Positions 1 to 9,471 of a stretch of DNA of 64,000 nt are shown piece after piece; within the stretch, counting starts at the first letter, position 1; the number at the start of each line of letters is the position of its first letter. The DNA lies in contig NZ_JAXHCH010000002.1 in assembly GCF_042466415.1 (NCBI RefSeq), forward strand, positions 434,001-498,000, read 5' to 3'. The translations under genes and the position numbers were made by a program. The notes below the pieces were generated by a model, which was given only the letters and a program-made list of their open reading frames with translations, searched no databases and was not told where the DNA came from. The stretch comes from Albirhodobacter sp042466415. GTDB lineage: Bacteria > Pseudomonadota > Alphaproteobacteria > Rhodobacterales > Rhodobacteraceae.

Positions 1-214
1 GGGCGGGATTATCATCGCTGCGGCATGTTTTTGCGTCCTTATGGCAACGGATTTTGCAAAATACATTTTGAAAATCTATTTTTGGCCGGATCGTCCCTTT
101 TTCGTGTCGAGGTTGTATGCGAAATATTGCATCTGAAGGCCTTCGTAACACATGGGGCGACTCTTGCATCCGCACTGATCGTCCCGCATCGCTATCGCTG
201 AGAGGAGATCATCT
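1..214. other. Left-edge stretch upstream of the TetR gene
   Basis: This AT-richer stretch holds no gene that can be supported. Two short plus-strand frames are open from the window edge, one to a TGA at 199-201 and one to about 136, and either could be the tail of a gene that starts outside the window, but neither has recognisable protein character. The last 20 bases carry the ribosome binding site (GAGAGGAGA) of the following regulator gene. Confidence 0.4.
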
Positions 215-901
215 ATGAGCGTCGATCATCGACCCGCTGTCGCCGTGAAGCGCCGCGAGAAGATGCGCTCTCGATTGATCGAATCTGCGGTTCTGGTTGT
301 TGCGTCGAAGGGGATGCCGAATACGGTCATCGACGACATCGTCGCGCAGGCGGGGGTTTCGCGCGGAACATTCTACAATCATTTCTCCGCCGTGCCTGAT
401 CTCATGCTCGCCGCACAAGACGAATTGAGCAATGAAATCCTCTATGCGGTCGAGGGGCATGTGCGGCAATATCCGCGCCCGGATATGCGGTTGGCGCTCG
501 GGATTTTTTGCTACATCCAGACAGCGACGGCCTATCCGCTGGTCGGGCATTTCGTCTATTCTCTCGGGGGCATTGGTTTGGCGCGGGGCAATGCAATTTA
601 TCAGTTGCTACCCGAGCATCTGAACGCGGGCATTGAGACGGGCGATTTTTGTGATGTGTCGATGCCGATTGCATTTGATCTCTTGGCGTCAACGGTAAGT
701 TCGAGCCTGCTGCGGAGCCTGAGCGGGGAGAAACCCGATTATCGCGGCACCGTTGCGGCGTTGTTGCGCGGGTTCGGCGTAGACCGCGTGCGCGCGCATG
801 AACTTTCGCAGCTTCAAGCGACAAATGTTGTTTTGTGCGAGAACGGGCTTGTCGCGCGCAGCAACGCGATTTGGCAACTGACGCATAAAGCCAAGGCATA
901 A
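215..901 (+). CDS. TetR/AcrR-family transcriptional regulator
   Basis: A 228-residue protein with an N-terminal TetR-type helix-turn-helix at about residues 37-57 (TVIDDIVAQAGVSRGTFYNHF region, ending in the typical TFYxHF). The rest is a helical ligand-binding region not similar to a specific subfamily I can name. The ATG is well placed after a GAGAGGAGA Shine-Dalgarno sequence. Proteins of this family are usually homodimeric repressors of a neighbouring gene. The nearest candidate target is the DUF2339 membrane protein gene 83 bp downstream on the same strand, or an unseen gene to the left. Family assignment is firm; the ligand and targets are unknown. Confidence 0.85.
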   Translation: MSVDHRPAVAVKRREKMRSRLIESAVLVVASKGMPNTVIDDIVAQAGVSRGTFYNHFSAVPDLMLAAQDELSNEILYAVEGHVRQYPRPDMRLALGIFCYIQTATAYPLVGHFVYSLGGIGLARGNAIYQLLPEHLNAGIETGDFCDVSMPIAFDLLASTVSSSLLRSLSGEKPDYRGTVAALLRGFGVDRVRAHELSQLQATNVVLCENGLVARSNAIWQLTHKAKA

Positions 902-984
902 CGCGCCCACGGGTTTGCTAAGAGCGGTTGCGTCCGCGCAAGTGTTTGGCCTAGTCTGCGCGCTATTTCTTGCGCAGGTGATCT

Positions 985-3900
985 ATGTTTCCCTATCTCT
1001 TTTATAATCCTGAAGTTTTTTTGCTTTGTGGGCTCATCGGCGCCTTCTTCATCTCGCGTAAATTCCGACGCTTGAGCGCCCGCGTAGACGCGCTTGAGGC
1101 GCAGCTCAAATTGGCACTTATTCAGACGGAAGTCGCCGCCCGCGCGACAGGGCCGGATCAGCCTCCCGAGGCGGCTGTCCTTCCCGCGATGCCTGCGGAT
1201 GCCCCGTCGACACGCGAGCGGTCTGCGGAAGATCTCTCTTCAGTTGCGCCGCCGTTGGGCGAGCCGCCCAGCGTTGAGACGCCCGCTACTGAGGCGGCGA
1301 GTGTTGAGCCACTCGCGCCGCCGGTTCACGCCGCGCCGGAATCGCCGCGCGCGGGTGTGGCCTTTGTGTTTAACCCTGCGATGCTGCGCTCGCTCACCGC
1401 TTGGTTGGCGCAAAATTGAACGCTTGCGATTGCGGCAGTGTCTTTGATGCTCGGCGGCCTGTTTATGGTGCAATACGGCATCGAGAACGGGCTTTTGTCT
1501 CCGAAGTTACGCGTCTTGGCGACTTTGGCACTGGGGGCGGCCTTGGTTGCGGGGGGCGAGGCGCTACGGCGGCGTCACGGTGACGAAGGGGGCGACGACG
1601 CGCGCGACGAGGGGGCAAGCGAGGGTCGCGATGCGCGGGATACAAAACGTGTCCCGCAAGCAACGACGGCGGGCCTGCCTTCAACGCTTTCGGGGGCGGG
1701 GCTGGTCATCGCCTTCATCGGCATTTTGTCGGCGCACGCCCTATACGGGTTGATTGGCCCGATGACGGCCTTGGCGGGTTTGGCACTTATTTCCTGCGCG
1801 GGATTGGTGATGGGGCTCCTATACGGCGCGGCTCTCTCGGGGATCGGGATCATTGGCGCCTCCATTGCGCCATTCCTCCTCGGTGGCGATAGCACGCGCG
1901 TGGGCCCGCTTTACCCCTATTTTGCACTCATCGCGCTCTCGGCGTTGAGCGTGGATAGTTTCAAGCGGCGGGCTTGGATCTCGGCCCTCGGGATCGGCGC
2001 GCCGAGCCTTGCAATCGCGATAATCTGGTACGCAGCGCCCCATCCGCAGGGTCTGGCCTTTGCCGCGCTGGCGGTTGCGATTGGGGCGGCGACGATCCCG
2101 ATGCGCAGTTTGCGACCGGCACCGCATGGGGTCAGCCTGTGCGAACAAGCCTTGCGGCATGGCACTGCCTATTTCCCGACCCGCATTGCAGGGGCAGGCA
2201 TGGCGCTTGCGAGCCTTGCGGGGGCGGTCTTGGCCGTGCAGGCCCCGACAACCGCGCAGATGTGGCTCGGTCTTGGGATGCTTGTCGTGCTGGCCGCGTT
2301 CGCGGGGCTTTGGCTCGCGACAGCGCGGGCCCTGATGGATCTCGCGGTTCCGCCAGTGGTCGGCTTTTTATCCGCGCTGGCGCTGATCCCGTTGCAGGGT
2401 CATCTGGATTTGGGCGCCGCGACGGGTGTGGCGATAGGCGAGATGGTCGTCGCGCTATCGGTGCTGGGGGCGCTGTTGTCAGCGATCGCGTTTTGGCGGA
2501 TGCGGCGCGCGGAGGGGCGCGTTGCGAGCCACGTCGCTAACCACGTCGAGAGCCAAGTTGGGGCGGAGGCGCGCAGCGGCGGCGTGATGCACGTTCGCTT
2601 GTTCGCCTTTGAGGCCGCGCTGGTTTTGCCCGCCGCGTTGCTCGTGCTTGCTTTTCTGTGGTCGGATCGCTTCATCCCGATCTATGCAGGTGCCGAGACG
2701 CCGCCGCCGACCGCGTTTTGGGGCTTCCCTTGGGCGGTCATTGTTCTTTTGGGCGCCGGTATGATGGTCGCGATGTGCGAGCGTAGCTTGCGGGCGCATC
2801 CGCGCGATGCGGGGGCTCTGGCCGCGCGACCCGATGCGATGGGGGCGGGGTATTTTGCGGCGTCGGCGGCGACGCTGATAACGCTCGCGCTCTTCACCCT
2901 TCTCACGCAGGCGGCTTTGACGCTGGCGATTTGTGTGTTGGTCGTTGCGGCGGTGGTGCTTTATGCGCGGCTGCCGATGGCGCCAGTGGCATGGGTGTTC
3001 CAGCTTGGGGCCGCGTTGATCGGGTACCGGTTGTTGATTGACCCGGGCGTGATTTGGGCGATTGCAGAGGCCAGCGCATTGGACGCTGCGCTCACATATA
3101 TCGCGCCGGTTTTGGCGTTTGGCGCGATCGTTGTCATGGTGCAAAGCCCAGATCGGCAGGGGCGGGATCGGCAGGGGCGGGATACGCTCGGAGCCAAGTG
3201 GCCCTTGATGCGCGCGACTGCGGAATCAGCGCTGATCACGACGGCGGCTGTCGGGGTGATGATTGGTCTTGCGCGGCTGCTGTCTGACGAGCTTGCGAGC
3301 CATTGGGGCTTTGGGCTGATCGCGGCGATCTGGGCCCTTTCAACCGCATCACATCTGTATCGCGCGCGGCAGACCACGGGGAAAACACGGGTTTTGCGGT
3401 TGATTTTCGCAGGGGTCTCGGGCCTGACCGCGGCGGTTTCGGCGCTCTTCATGGTGGCGATGGTGGTGTTCTTGCTGGAGCCGTCAGGCTTTTTCGGCGG
3501 CGATTGGGTGTTGGGGCCGCCGCTGTTTGATAGTCTCGCGCTTGCGCTTCTTCCGCTTGCGTTGGTTCTGGGGGCAACGTCGAGGGTGCTTTATGCGGGG
3601 CGCGATGGCCGATTGGCACGCGGGATTGAGCGCGGGTTGATGGGCGCTTGCGTGGCACTTGTTATGCTCTGGGGGTGGTTGGAGATCCGCCGATTGTGGC
3701 GCGGCCCTGCGTTGCATGTTGCGCCGGTCGGCGATGGTGAACTCTACACTTACACGGTTGCGCTCTTTGCCGCATCGCTTGGTGTTTTGGGCGTCGCGGT
3801 TTGGCGGCGCTCGATCTTGCTGCGCAAGCTTGCAATGCTGGGGGTCGCTTTGACGATTGCGAAGGTGTTCTTGCTGGATATGTCGGGGCTCTCGGGCCTG

Positions 3901-4005
3901 ACGCGGGTCGTTTCGTTCGTCGGGCTTGGTCTCGCGTTGACGGCGCTGGCGTGGGGTAATCGCAAGATCACGGCGATTTGGGACCGCGAGGCACCGTCCT
4001 CTTAA
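985..4005 (+). pseudogene. DUF2339 polytopic membrane protein, split by an in-frame TGA at 1417-1419
   Basis: Two reading frames in the same phase, 985-1419 (144 aa) and 1438-4005 (855 aa from a GTG), read as one roughly 1006-codon DUF2339 protein if TGA codon 145 (1417-1419) is ignored. The first part has one N-terminal membrane segment, a short coiled coil and a Pro/Ala/Glu-rich linker. The sequence around the stop runs AWLAQN, stop, TLAIAAVSLMLGG, and family members usually have an Asn-Trp there, so a TGG to TGA change is the simplest explanation. The second part is almost entirely transmembrane helices. It could be a sequencing error, a real nonsense mutation, or two polypeptides, since GTG 1438 could restart. 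Function of DUF2339 is unknown. Internal short tandem repeats lie at about 2521-2556 and 3151-3180. Confidence 0.75.
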
Positions 4006-4010
4006 AAAAC

Positions 4011-4038
4011 AAAGCGGCTCGCACCTGCGAGCCGCTTT
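4011..4038 (-). terminator. Intrinsic terminator of the polysaccharide export gene
   Basis: A perfect hairpin (AAAGCGGCTCGCA / TGCGAGCCGCTTT) lies between two convergent genes. On the minus strand it is followed at once by a T-rich run (GTTTTTTAAG), so it is best read as the terminator of the OPX gene ending at 4090. The plus-strand side lacks a T-run but the stem may also stop DUF2339 transcription. Confidence 0.8.
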
Positions 4039-4089
4039 ACATCTGTTCGAGAAAGGTGAGCGCCGAGGCGACCGGTGTGAGGCCTGATC

Positions 4090-5211
4090 TTATTCGATCT
4101 GGTTCGAGATACCGATCGACAATCCCAAGAGAGACAGGATCGAACGCGCATCGTTGACAGGGCTTTCGGTTGCCAGAACAACGTCTTGTGGGTTGATCGC
4201 GAATTTGCCCGCTGAAAACAGCCCGTCCGCCGTTGTCAGATCGATTGTAAAGACGACGCGTTGATGGCCAGGCCCGATATTGCCCGCGCCGTCGCCCGTG
4301 ACAACCTGATTGGCCGCGTATTCACGCAAGACAAGTACACCGCCCGGATCGGCGCGCGAGGACGTCAGCCCCCCCGCAAGCGAGACAGCCTCAAGCGCGG
4401 AGACACTCTCTTTGGGGAACGGTATGAGGGTCTGTGTGCCGGTCGCGCCCAACGCGATGAATTGACGGGCATCCTTTTCCACGATCAGCTTGTCGCCCGG
4501 GCGCAGCGTCGTATCCAAGGAGGGGTTATCGATGAGCCGTTGCATCGATGTGCGATACACCGAACCGCCACGATGCAGGCGCAGTTGCGGGTTCGTTACG
4601 CTGCCTTGCACACCACCCGCCATGGAGATCAATCCCAGCACGGTGAGAGACCTGTCTTCCATCGGGAAATTCCCGGGCGCCGAGACGCCGCCGACAAGAT
4701 CGACCGAATTCTGGCGACCGGGCGAGACGTTCACCTGAACCTGCGGCGAGGAGATCAATGGCTCCAGCTTGGATTGGATCGCTTCCCGCGCGGCCTCGGG
4801 CGAGAGGCCTGAGACCTTGATCGCGCCGAGATAGGGGACGAACAACGTGCCTTTTGGCGAAACAACCGAGTTCGCAAGCGGCGTCACCCGTTGACCAGGC
4901 CCCGCAAGAAGGCCGTTATCGCTGCTTTCCCAGATCACGAGATCAACCTTATCGCCGGGGGCGATAATCTGGCCGGAGGCCCCGCCCGAGGCTTTAAGCC
5001 AATGATCTTCCAGCGTTCCACCCGTCATGGGCCAGTTCGCGATCCTCGGAAGGAAGTCACGCGAGACAGGGTAGGTTGCGAGTTCCGGCGATGTCACTGA
5101 AGATTTTGCAAGGACTTCCGATTGCAGCGCAGCGCCGCGCGGCAAGGCGCAAGCGGCAAGCGATAGGCTCATGGCTACAGATGTGGCCAGACGCAAAACA
5201 ACGCGCGTCAT
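4090..5211 (-). CDS. Polysaccharide export outer-membrane lipoprotein (Wza/OPX family)
   Basis: A 373-residue precursor with a lipoprotein signal peptide (lipobox SLAAC, Cys21). It is followed by a polysaccharide export (Poly_export) domain at about residues 80-160 and two SLBB-type beta-grasp regions after it (around GGVSAPGNFPMEDRSLTVLGLISMAGG and the later VSALEAVSLAGG). Proteins of this family form the outer-membrane channel for capsule or exopolysaccharide export. It is transcribed away from the polysaccharide gene cluster starting at 5300, sharing an 88-bp divergent control region, and ends in a strong terminator. No Wzc-type co-polymerase, flippase or polymerase lies next to it, so the rest of the export machine must be elsewhere. 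Confidence 0.88.
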   Translation of the reverse strand: MTRVVLRLATSVAMSLSLAACALPRGAALQSEVLAKSSVTSPELATYPVSRDFLPRIANWPMTGGTLEDHWLKASGGASGQIIAPGDKVDLVIWESSDNGLLAGPGQRVTPLANSVVSPKGTLFVPYLGAIKVSGLSPEAAREAIQSKLEPLISSPQVQVNVSPGRQNSVDLVGGVSAPGNFPMEDRSLTVLGLISMAGGVQGSVTNPQLRLHRGGSVYRTSMQRLIDNPSLDTTLRPGDKLIVEKDARQFIALGATGTQTLIPFPKESVSALEAVSLAGGLTSSRADPGGVLVLREYAANQVVTGDGAGNIGPGHQRVVFTIDLTTADGLFSAGKFAINPQDVVLATESPVNDARSILSLLGLSIGISNQIE

Positions 5212-5299
5212 TCAATATCCCCCGTTTCGTCTTCCCGTCGGTTTTGTTAGGGCTCTGGCAGGAGCCGTGCGGTTAGGAACCGCGAGTCACCAACGGGTT

Positions 5300-6280
5300 A
5301 TGACTACGGGTATGCTGAGAAACGACTTGGGGCACAAGACACAGTTTGGCGTTGACGCCCAATCGGCGGCGGATCTTTGCCTCGTTTTAGGGGGGTCATC
5401 GCGGCTGGCGGGGATGGTGTATCGCGGGGTGCGCGCAGATGATCGCACGCCGTCACCGATGGCCGAAAACTTCATCTGGCAACGGCGCGCGCCAGATGCC
5501 GCCATGCCGGAGGCGGTCCTCTTTGACCCGCTCGCGGTTGCAGATGATCCGCAGGCCACGGCGGGCGTGCTTCGTGTTGCGGTCGAGGATGGGGCCCGCA
5601 AGATTGGCACGGTCATATGCTTTGCGGGGGTGATTGGCGCGGATGCGGCGGCGTTGGCCGTGAATACCGATCTGGCGATCGCCACTTTAAAAATCGCCCG
5701 CACATTGGGCGCGCGGCGTGTCGTCTTGTGCTCCTCGGCGGCGGTTTACGGCGCGCAATCGGGGCCGATGGCAGAGAGCGCGCCACTTGCGCCGATGGCT
5801 CCCTACGGTCATGCGAAAGCGCGGATGGAGTATGAGGCGCAGGCATGGCGGGACGCGCATGCGCCGCAGGTCGAGCTTTGTATTCTGAGGATCGGCAATG
5901 TCGCGGGGGCGGATGCGCTTTTGGGCGGCGCGGCATCGGGGGGGCCTGTCACGCTGGATGTCTTTGCGGATGGTCACGGCCCCCGACGCAGTTATATCGG
6001 GCCGAAGTGCTTTGCGGGCGCGATTGCGCGGCTGGTGCAACTCGCGTCTGTGCCGCCTGTGCTCAACCTGTGCCGACAAGGCCCGGTGGCGATGGATGAT
6101 TTGCTCGACGCCGCAGGGATTGGCTTTGCGCGGCGCGCGGCGGGCAGCAATGCGATTGCCTGCGTCGAGTTGGACTGTACGCTTTGCGTTGCTTTGGGGC
6201 TTGTGCCTGCGCAACCGGCATGTGCACACGATCTGGTGGCGCAGATGCGCGCAGATGGTCGCGCGCAAGAGGAGATCTGA
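5300..6280 (+). CDS. NAD-dependent epimerase/dehydratase-like protein (extended SDR)
   Basis: About 326 residues with the architecture of nucleotide-sugar epimerases. A Gly-rich turn near residues 30-40 (LVLGGSSRLAG) lacks the middle Gly of GxxGxxG (Arg in its place), a CSSAAVYG strand carries the usual Ser region, and the catalytic pair YGHAK (Tyr169/Lys173) is intact. The frame is open from 5171, but that would overlap the divergent OPX gene, so ATG 5300 or 5312 is preferred; neither has a strong Shine-Dalgarno. It is followed one base after its stop by the sugar transferase, implying an operon. Substrate is unknown; a UDP- or dTDP-sugar is likely from context. Confidence 0.7.
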   Translation: MTTGMLRNDLGHKTQFGVDAQSAADLCLVLGGSSRLAGMVYRGVRADDRTPSPMAENFIWQRRAPDAAMPEAVLFDPLAVADDPQATAGVLRVAVEDGARKIGTVICFAGVIGADAAALAVNTDLAIATLKIARTLGARRVVLCSSAAVYGAQSGPMAESAPLAPMAPYGHAKARMEYEAQAWRDAHAPQVELCILRIGNVAGADALLGGAASGGPVTLDVFADGHGPRRSYIGPKCFAGAIARLVQLASVPPVLNLCRQGPVAMDDLLDAAGIGFARRAAGSNAIACVELDCTLCVALGLVPAQPACAHDLVAQMRADGRAQEEI

Positions 6281-6281
6281 T

Positions 6282-6890
6282 ATGCGGTGGCAAAAGCGGG
6301 TGTTCGACCTCGTATTAATCGCGATTTTTGGCCTGCCTTTGGTCTTGGTTATGATCCTTGTGATCGGGGTCTTGCTGGTCACGCAGGGACGGCCCTTGTT
6401 CTATCCGGCGGAGCGGATGCGCGGTATCGACGAGCCTTTCACGCTTTGGAAATTCCGCACGATGCAGGTCGTGGCGGGGGATAGCGGCGTGTCTGGGGGC
6501 GATAAGGCCGCGCGGATCACGCCTGCGGGGCGGATCATGCGGAGGATGCGGTTTGATGAGCTGCCGCAGCTTTGGAATATCTTACGAGGCGATATGAGCT
6601 TTGTGGGTCCGCGCCCGCCGTTGCGGGAATATGTTGAGCGGTTCCCCGATCTCTACGCAAAGGTCCTGCGCTCGCCGCCGGGTGTGACGGGGTTGGCGTC
6701 TTTGCTCTACCATCGCCATGAGGAGCGGATCTTGAGCGCCTGCGAGACCGCAGAGCAAACCGATGATGCTTATTGCAACCGATGTATCCCGATGAAAGCG
6801 AAGCTCGATTTGATCTATCAATCGCGCGCGTCGGTTTGTTGGGATGGCGCAATCGTCTATACCACACTCGCGCGCGTTCTGGGCCGTTAG
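6282..6890 (+). CDS. Initiating sugar transferase (bacterial sugar transferase, WcaJ/ExoY type)
   Basis: A 202-residue protein with one N-terminal membrane helix (about residues 9-32) followed by the catalytic domain of the phosphoglycosyl transferases that load the first sugar-1-phosphate onto undecaprenyl phosphate. Diagnostic motifs are KFRTM and DELPQLWNILRGDMSFVGPRPPL. It is the short (ExoY-like) form without extra N-terminal helices. The start ATG 6282 has GAGGAGA upstream and comes right after the epimerase stop codon. It should act at the inner face of the cytoplasmic membrane and commits sugars to the polymer made by this locus. Confidence 0.92.
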   Translation: MRWQKRVFDLVLIAIFGLPLVLVMILVIGVLLVTQGRPLFYPAERMRGIDEPFTLWKFRTMQVVAGDSGVSGGDKAARITPAGRIMRRMRFDELPQLWNILRGDMSFVGPRPPLREYVERFPDLYAKVLRSPPGVTGLASLLYHRHEERILSACETAEQTDDAYCNRCIPMKAKLDLIYQSRASVCWDGAIVYTTLARVLGR

Positions 6891-7005
6891 GCCGCCCGAT
6901 GATGCGCAGCAGTCCGCCGTAGACCACGGGCGCGCTCTGGCGCGTGGCTGGACAAAATATGGCGGGCTGGTTAAGCAGGCAGGGAAACAAAATAGGCCTG
7001 AAGCC

Positions 7006-7563
7006 ATGGAAATTGAAAAAACACCGCTCCAAGATGTGTTGCTGATCACGCCGCGTCGGTTAGGCGATGATCGCGGGTTTTTCTCCGAAAGCTGGAATAA
7101 ACGCGCGCTGGCGGAAGCAGGCGTGACCTTGCCAGAGTTCGTGCAAGACAACCATTCGATGTCGCGCGAGGTTGGGACCATTCGCGGGCTTCACTTCCAA
7201 TCGCCTCCGCATGCCCAAGGCAAGCTGGTGCGCTGCGGGCGCGGGGCGTTGTTTGATGTCGCGGTGGATGCGCGGGTGGGGTCGCCCACCTATGGTCAGT
7301 GGTTTGGCGCAGAATTGACCTTCGAGAACGCCAAGCAGCTCTGGATTCCGGCAGGGTTCTTGCACGGGTTCGTCACGCGCGAACCTGATACGGAAATCAT
7401 CTACAAATGCACCGATCATTACGCGCCCGAATGCGATGGCGCGGTGCGGTGGGATAGCTGCGGGATTGAGTGGGGCTATCCGGGTGAACCGGCGCTCTCC
7501 AACAAGGATGCGATCGCGCAACCATTTAGCGATTTCAAGTCGCCGTTTACTTTCAAGGGCTAA
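7006..7563 (+). CDS. rfbC: dTDP-4-dehydrorhamnose 3,5-epimerase
   Basis: A 185-residue RmlC cupin. The frame is open upstream, but homology begins at ATG 7006 (MEIEKTPLQDVLLITP). The catalytic His in RGLHFQ falls at residue 63, the same number as in the well-studied Salmonella enzyme, and the downstream WIPAGFLHGFVT strand is conserved. It converts dTDP-4-keto-6-deoxy-D-glucose to dTDP-4-keto-L-rhamnose, step 3 of dTDP-L-rhamnose synthesis. The gene starts a tight rfbCBDA run with spacings of a few bases or overlaps, so it is surely co-transcribed with the other three. Confidence 0.96.
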   Translation: MEIEKTPLQDVLLITPRRLGDDRGFFSESWNKRALAEAGVTLPEFVQDNHSMSREVGTIRGLHFQSPPHAQGKLVRCGRGALFDVAVDARVGSPTYGQWFGAELTFENAKQLWIPAGFLHGFVTREPDTEIIYKCTDHYAPECDGAVRWDSCGIEWGYPGEPALSNKDAIAQPFSDFKSPFTFKG

Positions 7564-7566
7564 GGT

Positions 7567-8613
7567 ATGAAACTTCTGATTACTGGCGGGGCGGGTTTCA
7601 TCGGCTCCGCGGTGGTGCGTCAAGCAATCCGCGACGGCCATGCAGTGGTGAACCTTGATGCGTTGACCTACGCTGCCTGCCTCGAAAACGTGGCTGAGGC
7701 GGCGCAGTCGCCTGATTATGCGTTCGAACATGCCGATATTCGCGATCGCGCCGCGTTGGATCGTATCTTCGCGCAGCACAAGCCCGATGCGGTGATGCAT
7801 CTGGCGGCGGAAAGCCACGTCGACCGCTCGATCGACGGGCCTGCGGATTTTATCGAGACGAATATCAACGGCACGTTCAACATGTTGGAGGCCGCGCGCG
7901 CCTATTGGGTCGCGCAAGGCAAGCCCGAGGGCTTCCGCTTCCATCACATCTCGACGGACGAGGTGTTTGGCTCGTTGCCCAATGATCCTGCTGTGATGTT
8001 CACAGAGGACACGCCCTATGATCCGCGTTCGCCCTATTCGTCGTCGAAAGCGGCATCGGATCATCTGGTGCGCGCGTGGCATGAAACCTACGGCCTGCCG
8101 GTTGTGTTGACCAATTGCTCGAACAACTACGGCCCCTATCATTTCCCCGAAAAGCTTATTCCGGTTGTGATCCTGAACGCATTGGCGGGCAAGCCGTTGC
8201 CGATTTATGGCAAGGGCGACAATATCCGCGACTGGCTTTATGTTGAAGATCACGCCGACGCGTTGTTGACGGTTGTTCTCAAAGGGGAGATCGGGCGCAG
8301 CTACAATATTGGTGGCGAGAACGAGCGCACCAATCTAGAGCTCGTTCAGACGCTTTGTGCGATTTTGGATGAGAAACGCCCCGCCGCAAAGCCATATGCC
8401 GAGCAAATCACATTTGTCACAGACCGTCCGGGCCATGATGCGCGCTACGCGATTGATCCGACACGCATCCGCACAGAGCTCGGCTGGCGTCCCTCGGTGA
8501 CGGTCGAGGAGGGGCTTGCCAAAACGGTGCAATGGTATCTCGATAACGAAACATGGTGGAAGCCTTTGCTGGAGCGCGCGGGCGTTGGCACGCGACTTGG
8601 CACGAAGGGATAA
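7567..8613 (+). CDS. rfbB: dTDP-glucose 4,6-dehydratase
   Basis: A 348-residue extended SDR with an intact GGAGFIGS NAD-binding turn at residues 7-14, the STDEVFGS segment carrying the Thr-Asp-Glu catalytic triad region, and the YSSSKAASD Tyr/Lys pair. It removes water from dTDP-glucose, step 2 of dTDP-L-rhamnose synthesis. It begins 3 bases after rfbC and ends 3 bases before rfbD. Length is normal for RmlB. Confidence 0.97.
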   Translation: MKLLITGGAGFIGSAVVRQAIRDGHAVVNLDALTYAACLENVAEAAQSPDYAFEHADIRDRAALDRIFAQHKPDAVMHLAAESHVDRSIDGPADFIETNINGTFNMLEAARAYWVAQGKPEGFRFHHISTDEVFGSLPNDPAVMFTEDTPYDPRSPYSSSKAASDHLVRAWHETYGLPVVLTNCSNNYGPYHFPEKLIPVVILNALAGKPLPIYGKGDNIRDWLYVEDHADALLTVVLKGEIGRSYNIGGENERTNLELVQTLCAILDEKRPAAKPYAEQITFVTDRPGHDARYAIDPTRIRTELGWRPSVTVEEGLAKTVQWYLDNETWWKPLLERAGVGTRLGTKG

Positions 8614-8616
8614 GCA

Positions 8617-9471
8617 ATGATCCTGATTTTCGGGAAAACGGGGCAAGTTGCGCAAGAGCTCGCGCGGGCCTGCGCGGGCATGGAGGCGCAGTTCTTGGGG
8701 CGTGATTTGGCGGATCTAACCGATCCTGCCGCTTGTGCCGCGCAGATCACGGCGCGAAAGCCCGCAATGGTCATTAACGCCGCCGCCTACACAGCCGTCG
8801 ATAAGGCCGAGACCGATGCGCACACAGCGCAAGTCGTCAACGGTGATGCGCCGGCGGCGATGGCGAAGGCGTGTGCCGCGCTTGGCATTCCTTTCGTTCA
8901 TATCTCGACCGATTACGTCTTTGACGGGTCCGGCACCGCGCCGTTCAAGCCCGACGATGCGACCGGCCCGCTTGGCGTTTACGGCGCGACGAAACGGGCG
9001 GGCGAGGAGGCGATCCTCGCATCCGGAGCGCATGCGGCGATCTTGCGCACGTCTTGGGTGTTCTCCGCGCATGGCGGAAATTTCGTGAAAACCATGCTGC
9101 GCCTGTCGGAGACGCGCGACACCTTGACCGTCGTGGGCGATCAGATCGGCGGGCCGACATCGGCGGCGTCCATCGCGGCGGCCTGCTTGAAAATCGCGCA
9201 AGACCTGCAAGCGGGAGGCAGCACCCGTGGCGTGTATCATTTCTCTGGCGCGCCGGATGTGTCATGGGCCGAATTCGCGCGCGAGATTTTCGCGCAGACA
9301 AATCGCACGGTCGCGGTAACGGATATTCCGACATCGGCCTATCCGACGCCTGCAAAACGCCCCGCGAATTCGCGGATGGACTGCGACGATCTGGCCGCTG
9401 ACTTCGGCGTTCAGCGCCCTGATTGGCGCGCGGATCTTGCAAATGTATTGATCGAATTGGGAGTGAAGTGA
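8617..9471 (+). CDS. rfbD: dTDP-4-dehydrorhamnose reductase
   Basis: A 284-residue RmlD. It has an N-terminal FGKTGQVAQEL turn, the VINAAAYTAVDKAE motif and the catalytic YGATK pair (Tyr122/Lys126). It makes dTDP-L-rhamnose with NAD(P)H, the last step of the pathway. Its stop codon overlaps the start of rfbA (TGATG at 9469-9473), which suggests translational coupling. Confidence 0.96.
   Translation: MILIFGKTGQVAQELARACAGMEAQFLGRDLADLTDPAACAAQITARKPAMVINAAAYTAVDKAETDAHTAQVVNGDAPAAMAKACAALGIPFVHISTDYVFDGSGTAPFKPDDATGPLGVYGATKRAGEEAILASGAHAAILRTSWVFSAHGGNFVKTMLRLSETRDTLTVVGDQIGGPTSAASIAAACLKIAQDLQAGGSTRGVYHFSGAPDVSWAEFAREIFAQTNRTVAVTDIPTSAYPTPAKRPANSRMDCDDLAADFGVQRPDWRADLANVLIELGVK

Noticed and set aside
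1417..1419. The TGA as a selenocysteine codon
   Set aside because: DUF2339 is not a known selenoprotein, no SECIS-like stem is evident right after it, and relatives appear to have Trp there.
7060..8253. Minus-strand open frame (397 codons) antisense to rfbC and rfbB
   Set aside because: Opposite to two clear rhamnose pathway genes and without recognisable features.
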